Positions 12,206-23,500 of a stretch of 64,000 nt of DNA are shown here, one piece after another. Both the position numbers and the translations under genes were made by a program. The stretch is from Trebouxia sp. TZW2008 (Eukaryota; Chlorophyta; Trebouxiophyceae; Trebouxiales; Trebouxiaceae): NCBI GenBank assembly GCA_002118135.1, contig BDIU01000118.1, positions 186,001-250,000 on the forward strand. The letters run 5' to 3'. The notes under the pieces were generated by a model. The model worked only from the letters and a program-made list of their open reading frames with translations, did no database searches and was not told the DNA's origin. How positions within the stretch are numbered: the stretch's first letter is position 1; the number at the start of each line of letters is the position of its first letter.

Positions 12206-12345
12206 CAAGCATTCCTTGTTTATTGGCCACAGAAAGCTGCATGACCTGTGGGATGGAGATGAAACTGCACTGGGCAACAGTACCCCATGGGAATTAGCGC
12301 TGGCCATCAGGACAATGTCTGACCAAAAACCTCCAGACACCATCT
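12206..12345 (+). pseudogene. Tandem duplicate of the 3' end of the last mTERF-like exon
   Basis: This segment repeats 12010-12149 with a period of about 196 bp. It still reads openly as KHSLFIGHRKLHDLWDGDET, continuing to the same terminal motif (RTMSDQKPPDTI then TAG). It is preceded by ttcacag, a usable acceptor, so it could be a decayed copy or an alternative last exon. A dozen or so amino-acid differences separate it from the annotated end. Confidence 0.75.
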
Positions 12346-13170
12346 AGCTGGCTACCATGCAGGCTAGAATGAATGGTGGTGTTGTGGTCATCCCTGCAGT
12401 TGCTGCAGCATGTACTCTGATGATCAGGCTGCAAGCATCCGCAAGCATAGGTACTGTACGCTATGTCACGATTTTGTGCTTGACAGTAGATATAGTGGGT
12501 TGATTGCTTGGTGCTTGCTCAAGCTGAAGTTGGAGTCTGCAGTTGTGACCCGATCTCCCTTAGTAGTGGATGGCTGGTAGAGCAAGTTGCCCTCGCTTGC
12601 TATCAATCAGAGAGGAATCAAGAGGAGAGTGCACTTTTGACAGGTAGCAAACATGCTCATCACATGTTTTCAGACATGCAGGCAGCTCAGGTGTTGCAGT
12701 CTAGTGTATATCATAAAGTTACCTAATCAGATGAACCACTGCAACGCATGACCTTCGACAAAATTGTTTATGGAGTCTTTTCAGAGAAGTGATACGTGGT
12801 GGCATACACGTTTCTAGAGATTTCTAATCTAATGTGTTTACACCTCACAAAAGTTGACCTGCATATGCCCTTTTGCACATGAACAGTCATAAATGCAGGA
12901 CTAGCAGCAACAGAAACGCTCTGCAACATGATGGTGACAGTGTCAAAACCAAACAGACTGGACACATGTGCAGAATCTGAGTCAGCAATCTGAGCAGTTC
13001 AACAAGCAGAAAATGCAGACTGCTCTCAAATTTTGCATACTACTGTGCGATTGTCAGCTATGTCACTGTGATCATCACTCATCCTGCATGTCAATTCATC
13101 TCCTTTCCAAAATTGGTCTGCACATACTTGCAGATGATGTACTTGGAACCCTTTCTGATCTGCACTGCTC
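12346..13170. other. Convergent intergenic region
   Basis: This lies between the mTERF-like gene (and its duplicate 3' end) and the stop codon of the minus-strand plastid membrane protein. Only short, unsupported open frames are present. It should hold two 3' UTRs. Confidence 0.5.
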
Positions 13171-14175
13171 TCAATACAGCCTCTTCTTGAAGACAATGAT
13201 GGTGAATAGATTGGCAACCACCACTGCCGCTGCCGCAATAAACAGGAAATCGCTCAGCTGCATCACAAGGAAGGTCACATCAGTCTAGCAAGCAATGAAT
13301 TAACAGCGCCAACATTGCCTGCTGCAACCTCACGCAATTCTGCAGTAGCTTTTGATGTGTGCACAAAGAGATCACCTTAGCCCGTGGATTGACTTGGGAC
13401 CTGTAAACTGAAAACAGGCCATATAGAATGACAGGGGCAAAAATCAGGAGCCCCTCAAAAGGCGTCAATCCTGATCCCTCAATTGGATTAGGTATGCTGG
13501 GGGGCTGTGAGGCTGTGACAGAAGCACCAGAGCCAGGATTGAATTCACCAACAGCAGCAGCTGGTTCTAAAGCACCAGCAACCAGCACCGCAGATAAACT
13601 GTATGCTCCAGAGCTAACAGCCTGCAAACATGCATTCTTGCTTGCTTTGCCCTGTACTGCCATGCATTTCTTGCTGTACATTTCTTGCCGCAGCAAAACG
13701 TGATTGGATAAATTGTCATGTACCCGCAGGATCCATTGTTGCAGTCCCAATTGCTGGCCTGAACTCAAATGGGCTTCCTGCAAGCTTTTGCTTTGTACAG
13801 TGTGTTGGTGTGTAGATTGTGCATGGGATTGTACACTATGGTTAATAGTCTCTGGTTTGCCCTGCGCGCAGCATATCAAGCACATTGTGGCATGCCATGC
13901 ACCAAATGACACATCACACCTCTGCATGCCAGCACCTGATGCGTTCTAGCTAGGCTCCTCGATCTGGGCTGAACAGCCCTGACGGGCCGTTTTAAGTAGT
14001 TTGCAGAATGCTGGGAGCAGATCCTGGGCAGCGTTATAGCATGAGCATAACCAGACGGCAAAATGCACAACAGCCTTCCCTGATTATACCTGCAGCTTTT
14101 GTTGCGTCCTGACAGGGCGGAGCTGAACGACCGATTAGGAAGCGTTTGGACAGAACACTGCAATGAGCTCAACAT
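13171..14175 (-). CDS. Small predicted plastid/thylakoid membrane protein, two TM segments
   Basis: Three exons on the minus strand join in phase: 14175-14090, 13613-13376 and 13257-13171, giving 136 aa. The first exon encodes a Ser/Arg-rich, acid-free N-terminus (MLSSLQCSVQTLPNRSFSSA), typical of a chloroplast transit peptide. A second hydrophobic Ala-rich stretch ends with EPAAAVG, reminiscent of a thylakoid-transfer or membrane segment. It is followed by a Pro/Gly/Ser linker, one TM helix (FEGLLIFAPVILYGLFSVYR), and a last TM helix (FLFIAAAAVVVANLFTIIVF) with a basic tail KKRLY. I do not recognise the family. Exon 2 has two neighbouring acceptors (gcag and ttag, 8 bases apart), and only the second keeps phase. 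A 206-bp divergent promoter separates it from the next gene. Confidence 0.7.
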
Positions 14176-14381
14176 GACTGTGACCGCTGACAGCTGTGGA
14201 ACGATCTCGTCACTGGACAATGATACAGGCAGATTTGACTTGTCACAGTGCTGATAAAGGCAGCCCGTGTCCACTGCGTGCACACGTGGTAGCGCACTGC
14301 GCCTTGCTACTTTGAGTTTGCATGCGATCAGCAAGGTAAAGGGACCACTGAGACTGCGCTTACGCAAAGAATCTCGTCGGC
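14176..14381. promoter_or_regulatory. Compact bidirectional promoter
   Basis: Only 206 bp separate the start codons of two divergent small-protein genes, so 5' UTRs and promoters must share this stretch. No TATA-like element was identified. Confidence 0.5.
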
Positions 14382-15249
14382 ATGGCACTGGTGCGCCAGC
14401 AGAAGGTGCTCTCCTTTGCAGCGGGGCTGGGAGTGGCAGGAGCGTCATATGTATCTACACAGGTGAGTCCTTTCAGCTTCGCGCTGCATCAATAAGCTTT
14501 GCTGTGTGAAATGTAATTTCAGCTTTAGCCAGTCCATCAGAAAGGAATGCTGACGATGTTGCTCGACTGCGTTTGTAACCACAACCTGTTGCTGATGCAG
14601 AGATTGGTCTGGTCCTCCACCTCAGCCTTGGCAGACAAGCGACCTAACCCGCCACATCCTGCACAACCTCAACAGGTGCAGCAGCAGTTGGCATGTGCAG
14701 ACATGTGCTTCAATTTAGTCACACAACATTTGCATCTGCATGTTGTGGCTGCAGCCATGCTTGCAATTGAAACAGTGCAGATGCACGGTGTGTGGATGGT
14801 CATAAGCATTGCTGCTCCTTTCTAATCAAACGGTGTCAAGGTATTGCTTGTTGCAGCCGGCAGAACCAATGCTTGGAGCTAAAGAGCGAAGCTATCTAAT
14901 ACGAAAGTGGAATGAGGTGGGTTGCTGTGTGCATGTTTTTGGCATGGCCAGGCGCTTTGTGCTGCAATCTGGTTCAAGTTGCTTGAACGTAGCAGTGCGA
15001 GCTGGCTTTGTGCAACACAGTCCATGTCTTGGTACTGCATGTGCCACCTGCTCAGCAGCACATTTGGATGGCTGAAGCAATGCCTGATAATGTACCATCA
15101 ACAGCGCTGCTGTGAATTGTTCTGCCCTCAGACACAATCTGTTTTCAGTCCTGTGATAGCAAAGATGCAAGCTGCAGTTGGCATCCATGCAGGGTGTTGA
15201 TGCCGTGTTACAGCCAATTGTGAGTGCGCTTTGTCGGCGTGGCCTATGA
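14382..15249 (+). CDS. Small conserved-looking single-TM protein of unknown function
   Basis: Four exons join in phase 0 throughout: 14382-14462, 14601-14675, 14857-14916 and 15193-15249, giving 90 aa. The N-terminus (MALVRQQKVLSFAAGLGVAG) is one hydrophobic segment followed by a Pro-rich linker. The C-terminal block (KERSYLIRKWNEGVDAVLQP) reads like a conserved short domain. No family name can be given. The single hydrophobic N-terminus would suit a mitochondrial or plastid membrane anchor. All four exons are short, and the model rests on splice sites and phase. Confidence 0.6.
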
Positions 15250-16208
15250 CGCTGATGCAACAGCGCATGACTCCGTCAGCTGAACTTGCACGCTTCCCCT
15301 ACAAGTGGTCCAGGGCAAGCAGCTGATGCCGGTCTCGGGGAATTCTCCTGCAGCTGTGAGCTACATTGCGTGACAGCGAGGCGCTGCACATGTGCAGAAA
15401 TGCAGCTGCTAGCACATCAACAGCTGGCGTAGAACATGCTGTGTGATGCTGATGCTGTCATGGCATGGCTTGCCAAAAGCTTCCGCAGCCTCATAAAGCT
15501 GTCACTGTTTTGACTGAAGCTGGCATGTCAATGGCTTGGGCTCTTGCAAGTTGAACATGCTGATGTGGGGCCTGTCAAGCAATTGACCTCAGAGCACTGC
15601 AAAAGCGACTGGTCGTGCAGATGACAGCGCAATTCTCTAGCTCAGATGCCTTGGCCCTTACATGGTTGCCTTTGCTGAATGTGATGCAGGATGCTGTGGG
15701 CGCCAGGTTGTGCCTTAACGACAGTGACACATGTATACTGATTGCTGCATACAGGCTGACAAAGAGAATGTTAGACCTAGAGAGAGACCTGTTGACCAGG
15801 CTTCGGTTTGTCACATCAATCTTGCTGACATCTTGGCTTAACTAATTACATTATTAGGTAGCCAACGATGACATCACGCTGACACTTGAAGCTATTAACT
15901 GCCTTTGAGACAGTAGTACCCTTACGTCTAGCCATAGAATAGTTCCGTAGATAGACTGTACTTGAAGTTTGATGAACACACACGCATGCATACACGTATG
16001 TGTTGCCTGCTTGCCGGCAGAGTCCCAGAACCAAATGCATTACAGCAACCATGACTAAATGCTTCCATGGCTTGGTCAATGCCACCAGCTGCAGTGCAAA
16101 AGCCTGATGAAGAGGCGATGGGCGACTTTCCCCTGCTGCTGCATCGTGCAAGTTGTGACACATCGGAAAGAATGCTGTGAGCGTCTGTGTTGACTGCGGA
16201 GTTGAAGC
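15250..16208. promoter_or_regulatory. Intergenic region upstream of CCB2
   Basis: This contains the 3' UTR of the small gene and the promoter of the CCB2-type gene. A 76-codon open frame at 15615-15845 has no supporting context and is not called. Confidence 0.4.
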
Positions 16209-17793
16209 ATGCTGGCATGCAACATCGACTATGCAGCGCCTTATCGACCCTGCGCTGGTGCCTTTGCCCGTGAAACCTTCCCACATGCATCACTAGGGGC
16301 GCCGCGTCAAGCAAAGCCAAGTGAAGTCGGAGGCCCGAGCCGTGCAGCCGGGAATAGGGTCAGAAGCCTGACTGTGCATGCAAGTGAGTTTTGCTGCAAG
16401 CATGCAGATGACTGGCAAGTGTGTCAAGTGAAACATGCGTCATTCTGCAGAGCAAGCTATTGTTGCATACAGGCAACGATGCAGAAGTTGAGCTGGCAGT
16501 CTTTCGCTTCACACTAGGCATACCAGGATTTGATGACACCTACATTCCGCGCGTCATTGGGTCTTTCGGCATTCTTGTACTGCTTGCCAACCATTTTCTG
16601 GGATCAAGTGTGGTTCCTGATGCACAGGTACTGCAAAATTTCATGTAGCAAAACAAAGGCAATACTTGGCCGCTGCTAATTGTTGTGTGCCCTGGCTGTG
16701 ATGCAGACACGCTCAGAGACATTTGCTGCCATTCTTGCAGCCATCTGCATAGCCAGCCCAACAATTGAAGCTAGACTGAAGGAACTGGAGCCTGGTCGAG
16801 GTCGTCAAGCAGCGCCTCAGCAAGTAGAAGGTGCCACAAGCATTTTTGCAATTGCGGCGAGTGTAACTGACACACAGAAACAGGTGAGGACTTCCTCAAT
16901 TACACACCACATAGCAATATTGACTATGTGTCATTGTTGCACATATTGCATATTCTGCAGCTCAACCTTTTATGGTCTGTCATCATGATAAAGGGTAGCA
17001 GGAGCCTGAATCTGCCAGCTTAGATGGTGCAGCTTTGCTTGTACACATATGTTTCTAGGCATGGCTGATGGCATGCATGAAAGTCCACACATTTGTAAGT
17101 CTTGCAGAACCCTGGACTGATCCTGGTCAAGTGCTGGCAGGACGTATGACAAGTGTATGACAACTTGACAGGAGCTTGCTTGGGCGTCATATGCGCTGTT
17201 GCGCAACACCAATTCATGCGGAGTTGTGGTGTTCAACAACCAGCAAGCAGTCATGGCACGGGGTGCTTTGGGAAAAGCAGCAAGCGCTGATGGGGGGATT
17301 GCCAAACCAGAGGTCTGCCTACGAAGGCTTTCACAGGTAGAAGCGTTTGTTTGTTCCAAGAAACACTACTTTTGGCTATAGTCTGCAAAGTGTTGGTGTG
17401 TACAAGCTGCGTTATGGTACCTAGTGTTGAAGTCTTCAGCGTCTGATTATCACGCAGCAATTAGTGTGCTGATCGTTGCCGTATGATGAGGCGTCTTCAC
17501 ATCTGCAGGAGCATGGCAATCTACAGCGCCAGATATCAGAAGTGCCCAAAAAGCAAGATGGAGCCCTTGCTTTTCTGCAAGACAAGGGAGCTATTTCAGC
17601 ATCTAATGCAGATAGCAATGAACTGATTGCAGCAGGCATCAGCAGCATGCTCATCTGCCAAGCACCAGCGCTTCAAGACAATAACAGCAATGTGATGTTA
17701 GTGCTGCTTTCTGATAGACCCAGAGCCTGGTCAAGAAGGGAAAGACTGTGGGGTCTTGCTATCACACAGAAGCTTGGAACTTGCATGAGCTAA
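16209..17793 (+). CDS. CCB2: CCB2-type cofactor assembly factor for cytochrome b6f (plastid)
   Basis: Five exons join in phase: 16209-16383, 16473-16627, 16707-16883, 17172-17336 and 17509-17793, giving about 318 aa. The first ~58 residues (Ala/Arg/Ser/Pro-rich) look like a transit peptide. The diagnostic block is FRFTLGIPGFDDTYIPRVIG, followed by a TM helix, a second hydrophobic segment (FAAILAAICIASPTI), then ELAWASYALLRNTNS. The same order is known in CCB2 of Arabidopsis and Chlamydomonas. CCB proteins sit in the thylakoid membrane and attach the c-prime heme covalently to cytochrome b6 on the stromal side. CCB4 is a distant relative and the main alternative. The length fits the family. 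The exon 2 acceptor was chosen at catacag|GC because it alone continues the phase from exon 1. Confidence 0.85.
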
Positions 17794-18862
17794 TGCACTG
17801 TCATGCATTAAACAGTGCAATCAATCATAGGCGCAAAAGGCGAGGGCCTCAACCCCTATAGAGCAATTTTCTGCTGGTAGCTGCTTTGAAAGAAGCAATG
17901 TCGGGCTGCTTCTATGCACAGTGGCGTCCACTATGATGCCTCAAGGTGTGGACTTTGCTTTCCTTTCTGTTTTGACTGTAAGCGCTGCAGGGGTATATGT
18001 GAAATTGCCATCCGGCACACAAAGCACCAGCGTGATGCCTGATATATCGAAACGTTGTTTGGAATTTTTTTAACGTCAGAAAACTAAAATTAATGAAATT
18101 GTTTATCAGACCCCTTATTTGCTCTACTGTATGCGATTTGCCTGAAGCACCGCTTTTCCTGGAGTCCATATTTTCAGAACACCAGATATGTGGTCGCCAT
18201 CCAAGGAGTATGCCATGCATATGCATGCAGATTGCTGCGATATGAGAGCAAGCAAGCTGGAATGACAAGTTCAACGGCTACATGTAGTGGTTCCAGTGCT
18301 CCATGCGCCATACGACTGCTCAAGAAGGCCATCCAGACATGTCTCACTAAGCAAAAGCAGCAATAAATAAATCAGGCTCGTCAAACAGAAAAATGACAAA
18401 AAGCAGGATCTCCCCATCAAATGAAAGATTTCATGCAAAACATATACGACGCAAGCTTGCCTGTTCAAAGCAGGCAGGAAAAGTGAATGCTGAATACGCC
18501 AAAAAAATGAGCAGCACAAAGAAAGGGATTGCATGTTATTGTGGCAGCATCATAGCACTGCTTGCAACTAGCTATATCATAATGAACAGAAGCGCCAGCA
18601 GAACTTGGACAAAACAGGAAACAGAGCTGAAGCCAAGACCACGTCATCCTGCCCAACAAAACTTCTGTGAAGCATTTTCTGGTGGTACCCATGGCCACAC
18701 AACACTGAGCCCTTTACTACCACCAGAACAAGCTTCAGACATCACGATCAGCGCTTCTGATTTAGTGGTTCCATGCAATCTCAGCATCTGCATCATCTAG
18801 CCAGAAACCTACAGCTGAGGACACACATATACATTCCGGGCACATTCAAAAGAACAGCTGCT
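17794..18862. other. Convergent intergenic region
   Basis: The 3' UTRs of CCB2 and of the minus-strand DUF7804-like gene face each other here. A plus-strand open frame of 135 codons (18393-18800) has no recognisable domain or splice context, lies opposite the expected 3' UTR of the neighbour and is not called. Confidence 0.45.
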
Positions 18863-19769
18863 TTAACGGTTGAGCAGCCATGCTGATGACATGTGGGTCT
18901 TGACCAAATCGCCTTGACAGACACGCATCAAGGAGTAATGGGTACATTGACAGCCAACAGGATTGGGATTTCTGACAGTTTTCAACACGTACGCTCCCTC
19001 TGCATCACTTGTGATCTTCGACTGCACCACCAGACCCCAGAAATCAACGAGCTGTTCACCGCTGTCATCTGATTGTGTGTCCCAATTCAGCTGAGAATGC
19101 TGCTGTCTGGTGAATGGCAAAATCTGGTTCTGAACTGTTCCCTCGCCCTCACAGCAGTCGCCCACTTGGCCAGCTAACACTCCCTCAGCTATACCATTCT
19201 TCAAAAGCATGCTGCAATACTTCAGGCGGCTTTGATTCAGCGCCTCATGGGAAGCAATGCCGGTGAACATCTTGTCATCAGGCGATGCCCAGCGGCCAGT
19301 CGGATTTGACTTTCGGTCTTCCTCAACGGGTGGCAACTGATGAAGGAGAATGACGACTTCTGGCTGCCCATTGTTCAGATGCTCTGCTATGCCCTTCCAC
19401 AACTGCATGCAAAGTAGTCAGTGAGCACAGACTGACTTGCAAGCGTTTGAACAGCCATACAAAAAATGACTGGGCAGTGATTGCTCACATAGGTTGCAGA
19501 TGTTTTGTATGAGGCCTGCCACGGTGCATTCTTGTGGGTAGCAACCTACCTGGGGAGAATCGACCACAGCTTCAGTGACCGGATAGAGGGAACACTGTGT
19601 GTTCTGGCGTCTGGGATGAACCAGCTCCAGGAACGGAGCCTTGTCAAGCCTTTGCACAGCGTACTGAATAGCGTCCTCAAGCCACTGAATGACATCAGGC
19701 CTGCTCTGAGGCCAGCTATAGGAGGCAAGAGGCTGCTTTGCTAAAGGAGCACTTTGGCCTCTGACAGGC
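18863..19769 (-). CDS. DUF7804-like plant/algal protein, probably plastid (5' end unresolved)
   Basis: Two firm exons on the minus strand, 19769-19550 and 19402-18863, join at phase 0 through GTAGGT and tgcatgcag. They encode about 252 aa of a protein whose first exon(s) lie further right. The order of motifs (PDVIQWLEDAIQYAVQRLDKAPFL, given here shortened as WLEDAI...APFL; then EVVILLHQLPP; DFWGLVVQ; AYVLKTVR; CTHYSLMRVC; SSAWLL) matches a land-plant chloroplast family I recall as DUF7804 (SVVEIV..APFLV, ILVEEL, WGVVVQ, CYLLKT, THFCL, SWL). No activity is known for that family. The upstream exon must end in phase 2. A candidate start near 20005 (ATG ACT TCG) is followed by codons that do not splice cleanly, so I leave the N-terminus open. 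Confidence 0.6.
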
Positions 19770-20536
19770 CTGCACAAAGCACAAGAGAACGCTCAGAGAT
19801 CCGGCTGAAGATCACAGATGAACTTACATCAGGAGCAGGTCAGTGAAGGCATAGCTTCAGCGACATAGTAGCTAAAAGCACCTGCTAGAGCTTGGTGGAG
19901 GGGCTTTGCTGTCCGTCTTAGGACCGGAGAACGCTCTTGGCGCGGTGTGACCACTGACACACCGTCTGTGGCTGCTAGAAAGGGCTCTGACGAAGTCATG
20001 CGGACCTGAGTAATTCGCCGTGGAGGTATATGCAGTGAACTGATTCATGATCAGGTATCAGCACACAGTACTGTGCCGGCAAGCCTGCGCAATGCCTACA
20101 CTCGGTGGCAAAGTCCATGTCAACATACGCTGACAGGGACTTTGGTGGCAAGGCTTGATTGGGGTTCTGCTAACATCCGATCGCCTTCTGTGATCGATAT
20201 TTGCTTGCATGCGCATGCTCAAAAACTGACTATTTCGCTCAGCCCTCAGCACAATTTTGCAGAGTACCCTAAGACTATTCCTCAAGACTGCTGACATACT
20301 TGTGACAGCTCGCAATAAGCGCACAGGTAGGTGCAGACTTGATGCTGACCACACACAACTTGGTGCTCAGCTTCCAAGCCGAAATCAAAAGTCTTCAGCA
20401 AAATGTTGGGCAGATTGGCTGATGCTTTCCAAACTGCAGCAAGCATAGCCAGAGGGCTATAGCTCCTCAACAACTTAGGGGTAGCATATGAGAAAGCCCT
20501 TGCATTTGAGCAAAAGTCAGACTATGATGCACGTCA
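19770..20536. promoter_or_regulatory. 5' region of the DUF7804-like gene and 3' region of SufD
   Basis: This holds the unresolved first exon and promoter of the DUF7804-like gene (a candidate ATG lies near 20005 on the minus strand) and the 3' UTR of SufD. A minus-strand frame at 20058-20354 and a plus-strand frame at 20257-20448 overlap each other, and neither is supported. Confidence 0.4.
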
Positions 20537-23500
20537 CTATGAGCTGCCATCATCTGATGCCAGAGACACTTTTGCCAATGTAGACGCCACGACCTTTTGA
20601 ACACGGTCTATGAGCTGTTTGTGCTGAAGGTGCTGTGTCACTTCAGCCCCAAAGGAATACACAAGCACACGACGTGCAGCGTCAGCATCAATGCCTCGTG
20701 ACCTGCAAACCATCGTCCAGTCAGACCTTGATCCTTGACTGATCCATTGCGGCAGTACCAGCCAGGAAACTCAACACTTGCGCAGCACTGCAGATTTTCG
20801 TGTGGAAGCCTGTATCCACACCTTCATAGCTCTCACCTGTGGACATGTTTACTCAGCATTGCTTTCATGAGCAACAGATGCATGAACACACTACAAACAT
20901 CATGGAAAGCATGACACAGCCATTGCATGACTGAAGCAAACAGCTGCATGCACAGGCAGTGATACCTGAAGTAGAACATCTGGTCCTCCTCAAGATCGCT
21001 CACAGCGCAGCCATGGGAGCACTTGACGTCATCTGCAATGATCTGCAAGTTGGGCTTCACATTGACTGTAGCTCTAGGGACTAGCAGTAGGTTACGGCTG
21101 AGCTGCTGTGCGTCTGTCTTCTGAGCAGCTTGACCCACTCGCACATTGCCATCAAACACACCTCTGCCAGTTGCTGCTGATGCTATACACCTGCAGAGCA
21201 TTGAGTGTCAAAACTGGCAGGATAAGTAGGGAGGTCATTGTGGGCTGTAGCATGCCTCAGATGTGCTGTGTGTGCAGTGTTTGGCTGCAAACGGCTGTTC
21301 ATAATGCACCAGAAAAAGTGAAGCACAAGCTCTGATTCTGCACTCGGCGTTGCTTTCAAGACTGTGCTTCGAATCCATGCAGAATTTGAAGCATTAGGGG
21401 CTGTCTGCTCAATCCAAGTCTCAAAGGTCCCATGAAAAGTTTATGTCAAGTTGTTGACAGTCAAAGTCTAACAATTAGCCTGTGCTTTGTCACAGGAAGT
21501 CTGATAAGCCCATCAGGCTTCAGGTCTTGGACCCAGACTATACATGTAATTGATTGATTGATTGATTAATCGAAAGGGTCAGTGCTTGGCATGCAAAGCA
21601 ACGGACAGAAGCTGTATTCCCATCACCGAATCTGGGTATGACAATGGGGCCTCCGAGCAGCTCCATCAGCTTGATTGATACACATCCAGATGCAGTGCAT
21701 CACTTGTGGCAACACGATGCACAAACAGCTCTTCAATTCATGCACTAGCGTTGCATTTGGGGATAGTAGGGCATGTAGGCAAGCCCCATGTCTCGTTGCA
21801 ATCAATGCTTCAATCCTCCTATCAATCAATTCTCTTCAGCCAGGATGATTCCTGTGGCAAAGCAAGCAAAAGCTGAGGACTGCTGTGTATTGGCCTTCAG
21901 ACTGCGGTGTATTGCCCTTCAGACTGCGGTGTATTGCCCTTCAGACTGCGGTGTACTGCCCTTCAGACTGCGGTGTATTGTCCTTCAGACTGCTGTGTAT
22001 TGCCCGTCAGAAACAGAGGATCATATGTGTGCTTACTTGTGCAGCTGATTGGCTTGACCCTCGGGGTAGTTGAGGTGCAGCTTGGAGTGTAGGTCATGCA
22101 GCTGACCCTCTCCACACACAGTGAAGGCTCGTAGTGTGGTGTTGGTAGCTTCACCAACCTGGTGCAAACAAAGCAAAAACTCAATTCAGTGCCAGCTGCA
22201 GTAAGGTGAGTTGCCTTATACGGGTACAGAATTAGACATGCCGGCACAGTGACCATGGATAGCATGGTGATGGTAGCTTCACCAACCTGGTGCAAACAAG
22301 CCAAACCTTATCCTACTGCCAGCTGCTGCAAGACATGCATGCCTTCAAATAGTATGAACACCCATGCTTTACGCATTTTGGCACGGGTAAGAGGTGTGCG
22401 TGGAACGAGTTTTATCTTCTGCATTTGGCATTTTGTACAGGCATGCCTTGGGCACATGTTACTGGCTGCTGAGCATCATTGGACAAGCTTGATCATTAGA
22501 CAGTGATATCTTCTGCATGGTACAGACTGCATACAGTGCCGAACAGAGATGTCCATAGTCAAAGATGCACTGCCTAGCAATGCAGCTGTGGCTGTAGCTG
22601 CCTGTACAAGATGTCAGCATGTCAAATCTCAACCCAGATACACTCAACGGTGCATGGCAATTAGTGTCATACAGCAACAAGTTTGCTGCTATCCTGTGTC
22701 CACCTTTAGCCATCATACCTGTTGTATAGACAAGTCGTGGCGGGAGATTGCAGCCCCAACAGCAGCCTCATTGCAGGTGTAGGAAGAGCGGGCTGCTTGG
22801 CGCACCATGGTGGCCTTCATGTGCCAGCTGGGCCCACTCTGCACCTCCACATACCTGCATAACAGTCAAGCCGTTGATACTGTAGCTGCAGTGGCATACC
22901 CAGAGACGATTGGCAGACAACACTTTACAAGGATCTCACCTCCCTTCGTGCACTTTGATGGTTTAGAATAGCACAGGACCAAACTGGTTGAAGACAGTTG
23001 ATGCTCCAACACATACCTAGCTGGGCCTGCTGAGCCTGTCCAGCATACGTCTAGAATGAATGAATAAAAATGGAGTGGCATAAGCAGGTTCATACGTGCA
23101 TATGGTGGCTGCATATGCAAGGATGAAAGCAAGCACACAGCAACCTGTGTCTGCTGCTTCTGCAGTATGCAGGCCGCTGGCAGCTGCAACATGTTTGTGG
23201 CTGCTATCATCACCAAGCAGTATAAGAGAGGTTTGCTTAATGCCTCGGCATGACATCATGCAAGGCAGACTGTTACACTAGAAGCCAGATCAACAGCCTG
23301 TGAACAAGTCAGGTATGAGGGACACTATTGACCTGGCTTGTGTCACTCCTTGCTTCACAGCAACTCAAGTAAGCAGGTCAAAGCAATAGGGCAGCATATG
23401 GACACTCACCCATGTTTCAGCTGTGAATCCTCATCTAGCTGCACCTCCATGACTGCATTGGTGAAGTACTTGATGCTATCTGCTGCACCTGGTGCATACT

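Noticed and set aside
13280..13927. Single-exon 215-codon minus-strand gene
   Set aside because: Only part of the frame is coding. The N-terminal half is intron, and a transit-peptide exon at 14175-14090 joins it in phase.
18393..18800. 135-codon plus-strand open frame
   Set aside because: No domain, no splice context, and it lies opposite the likely 3' UTR of the DUF7804-like gene.
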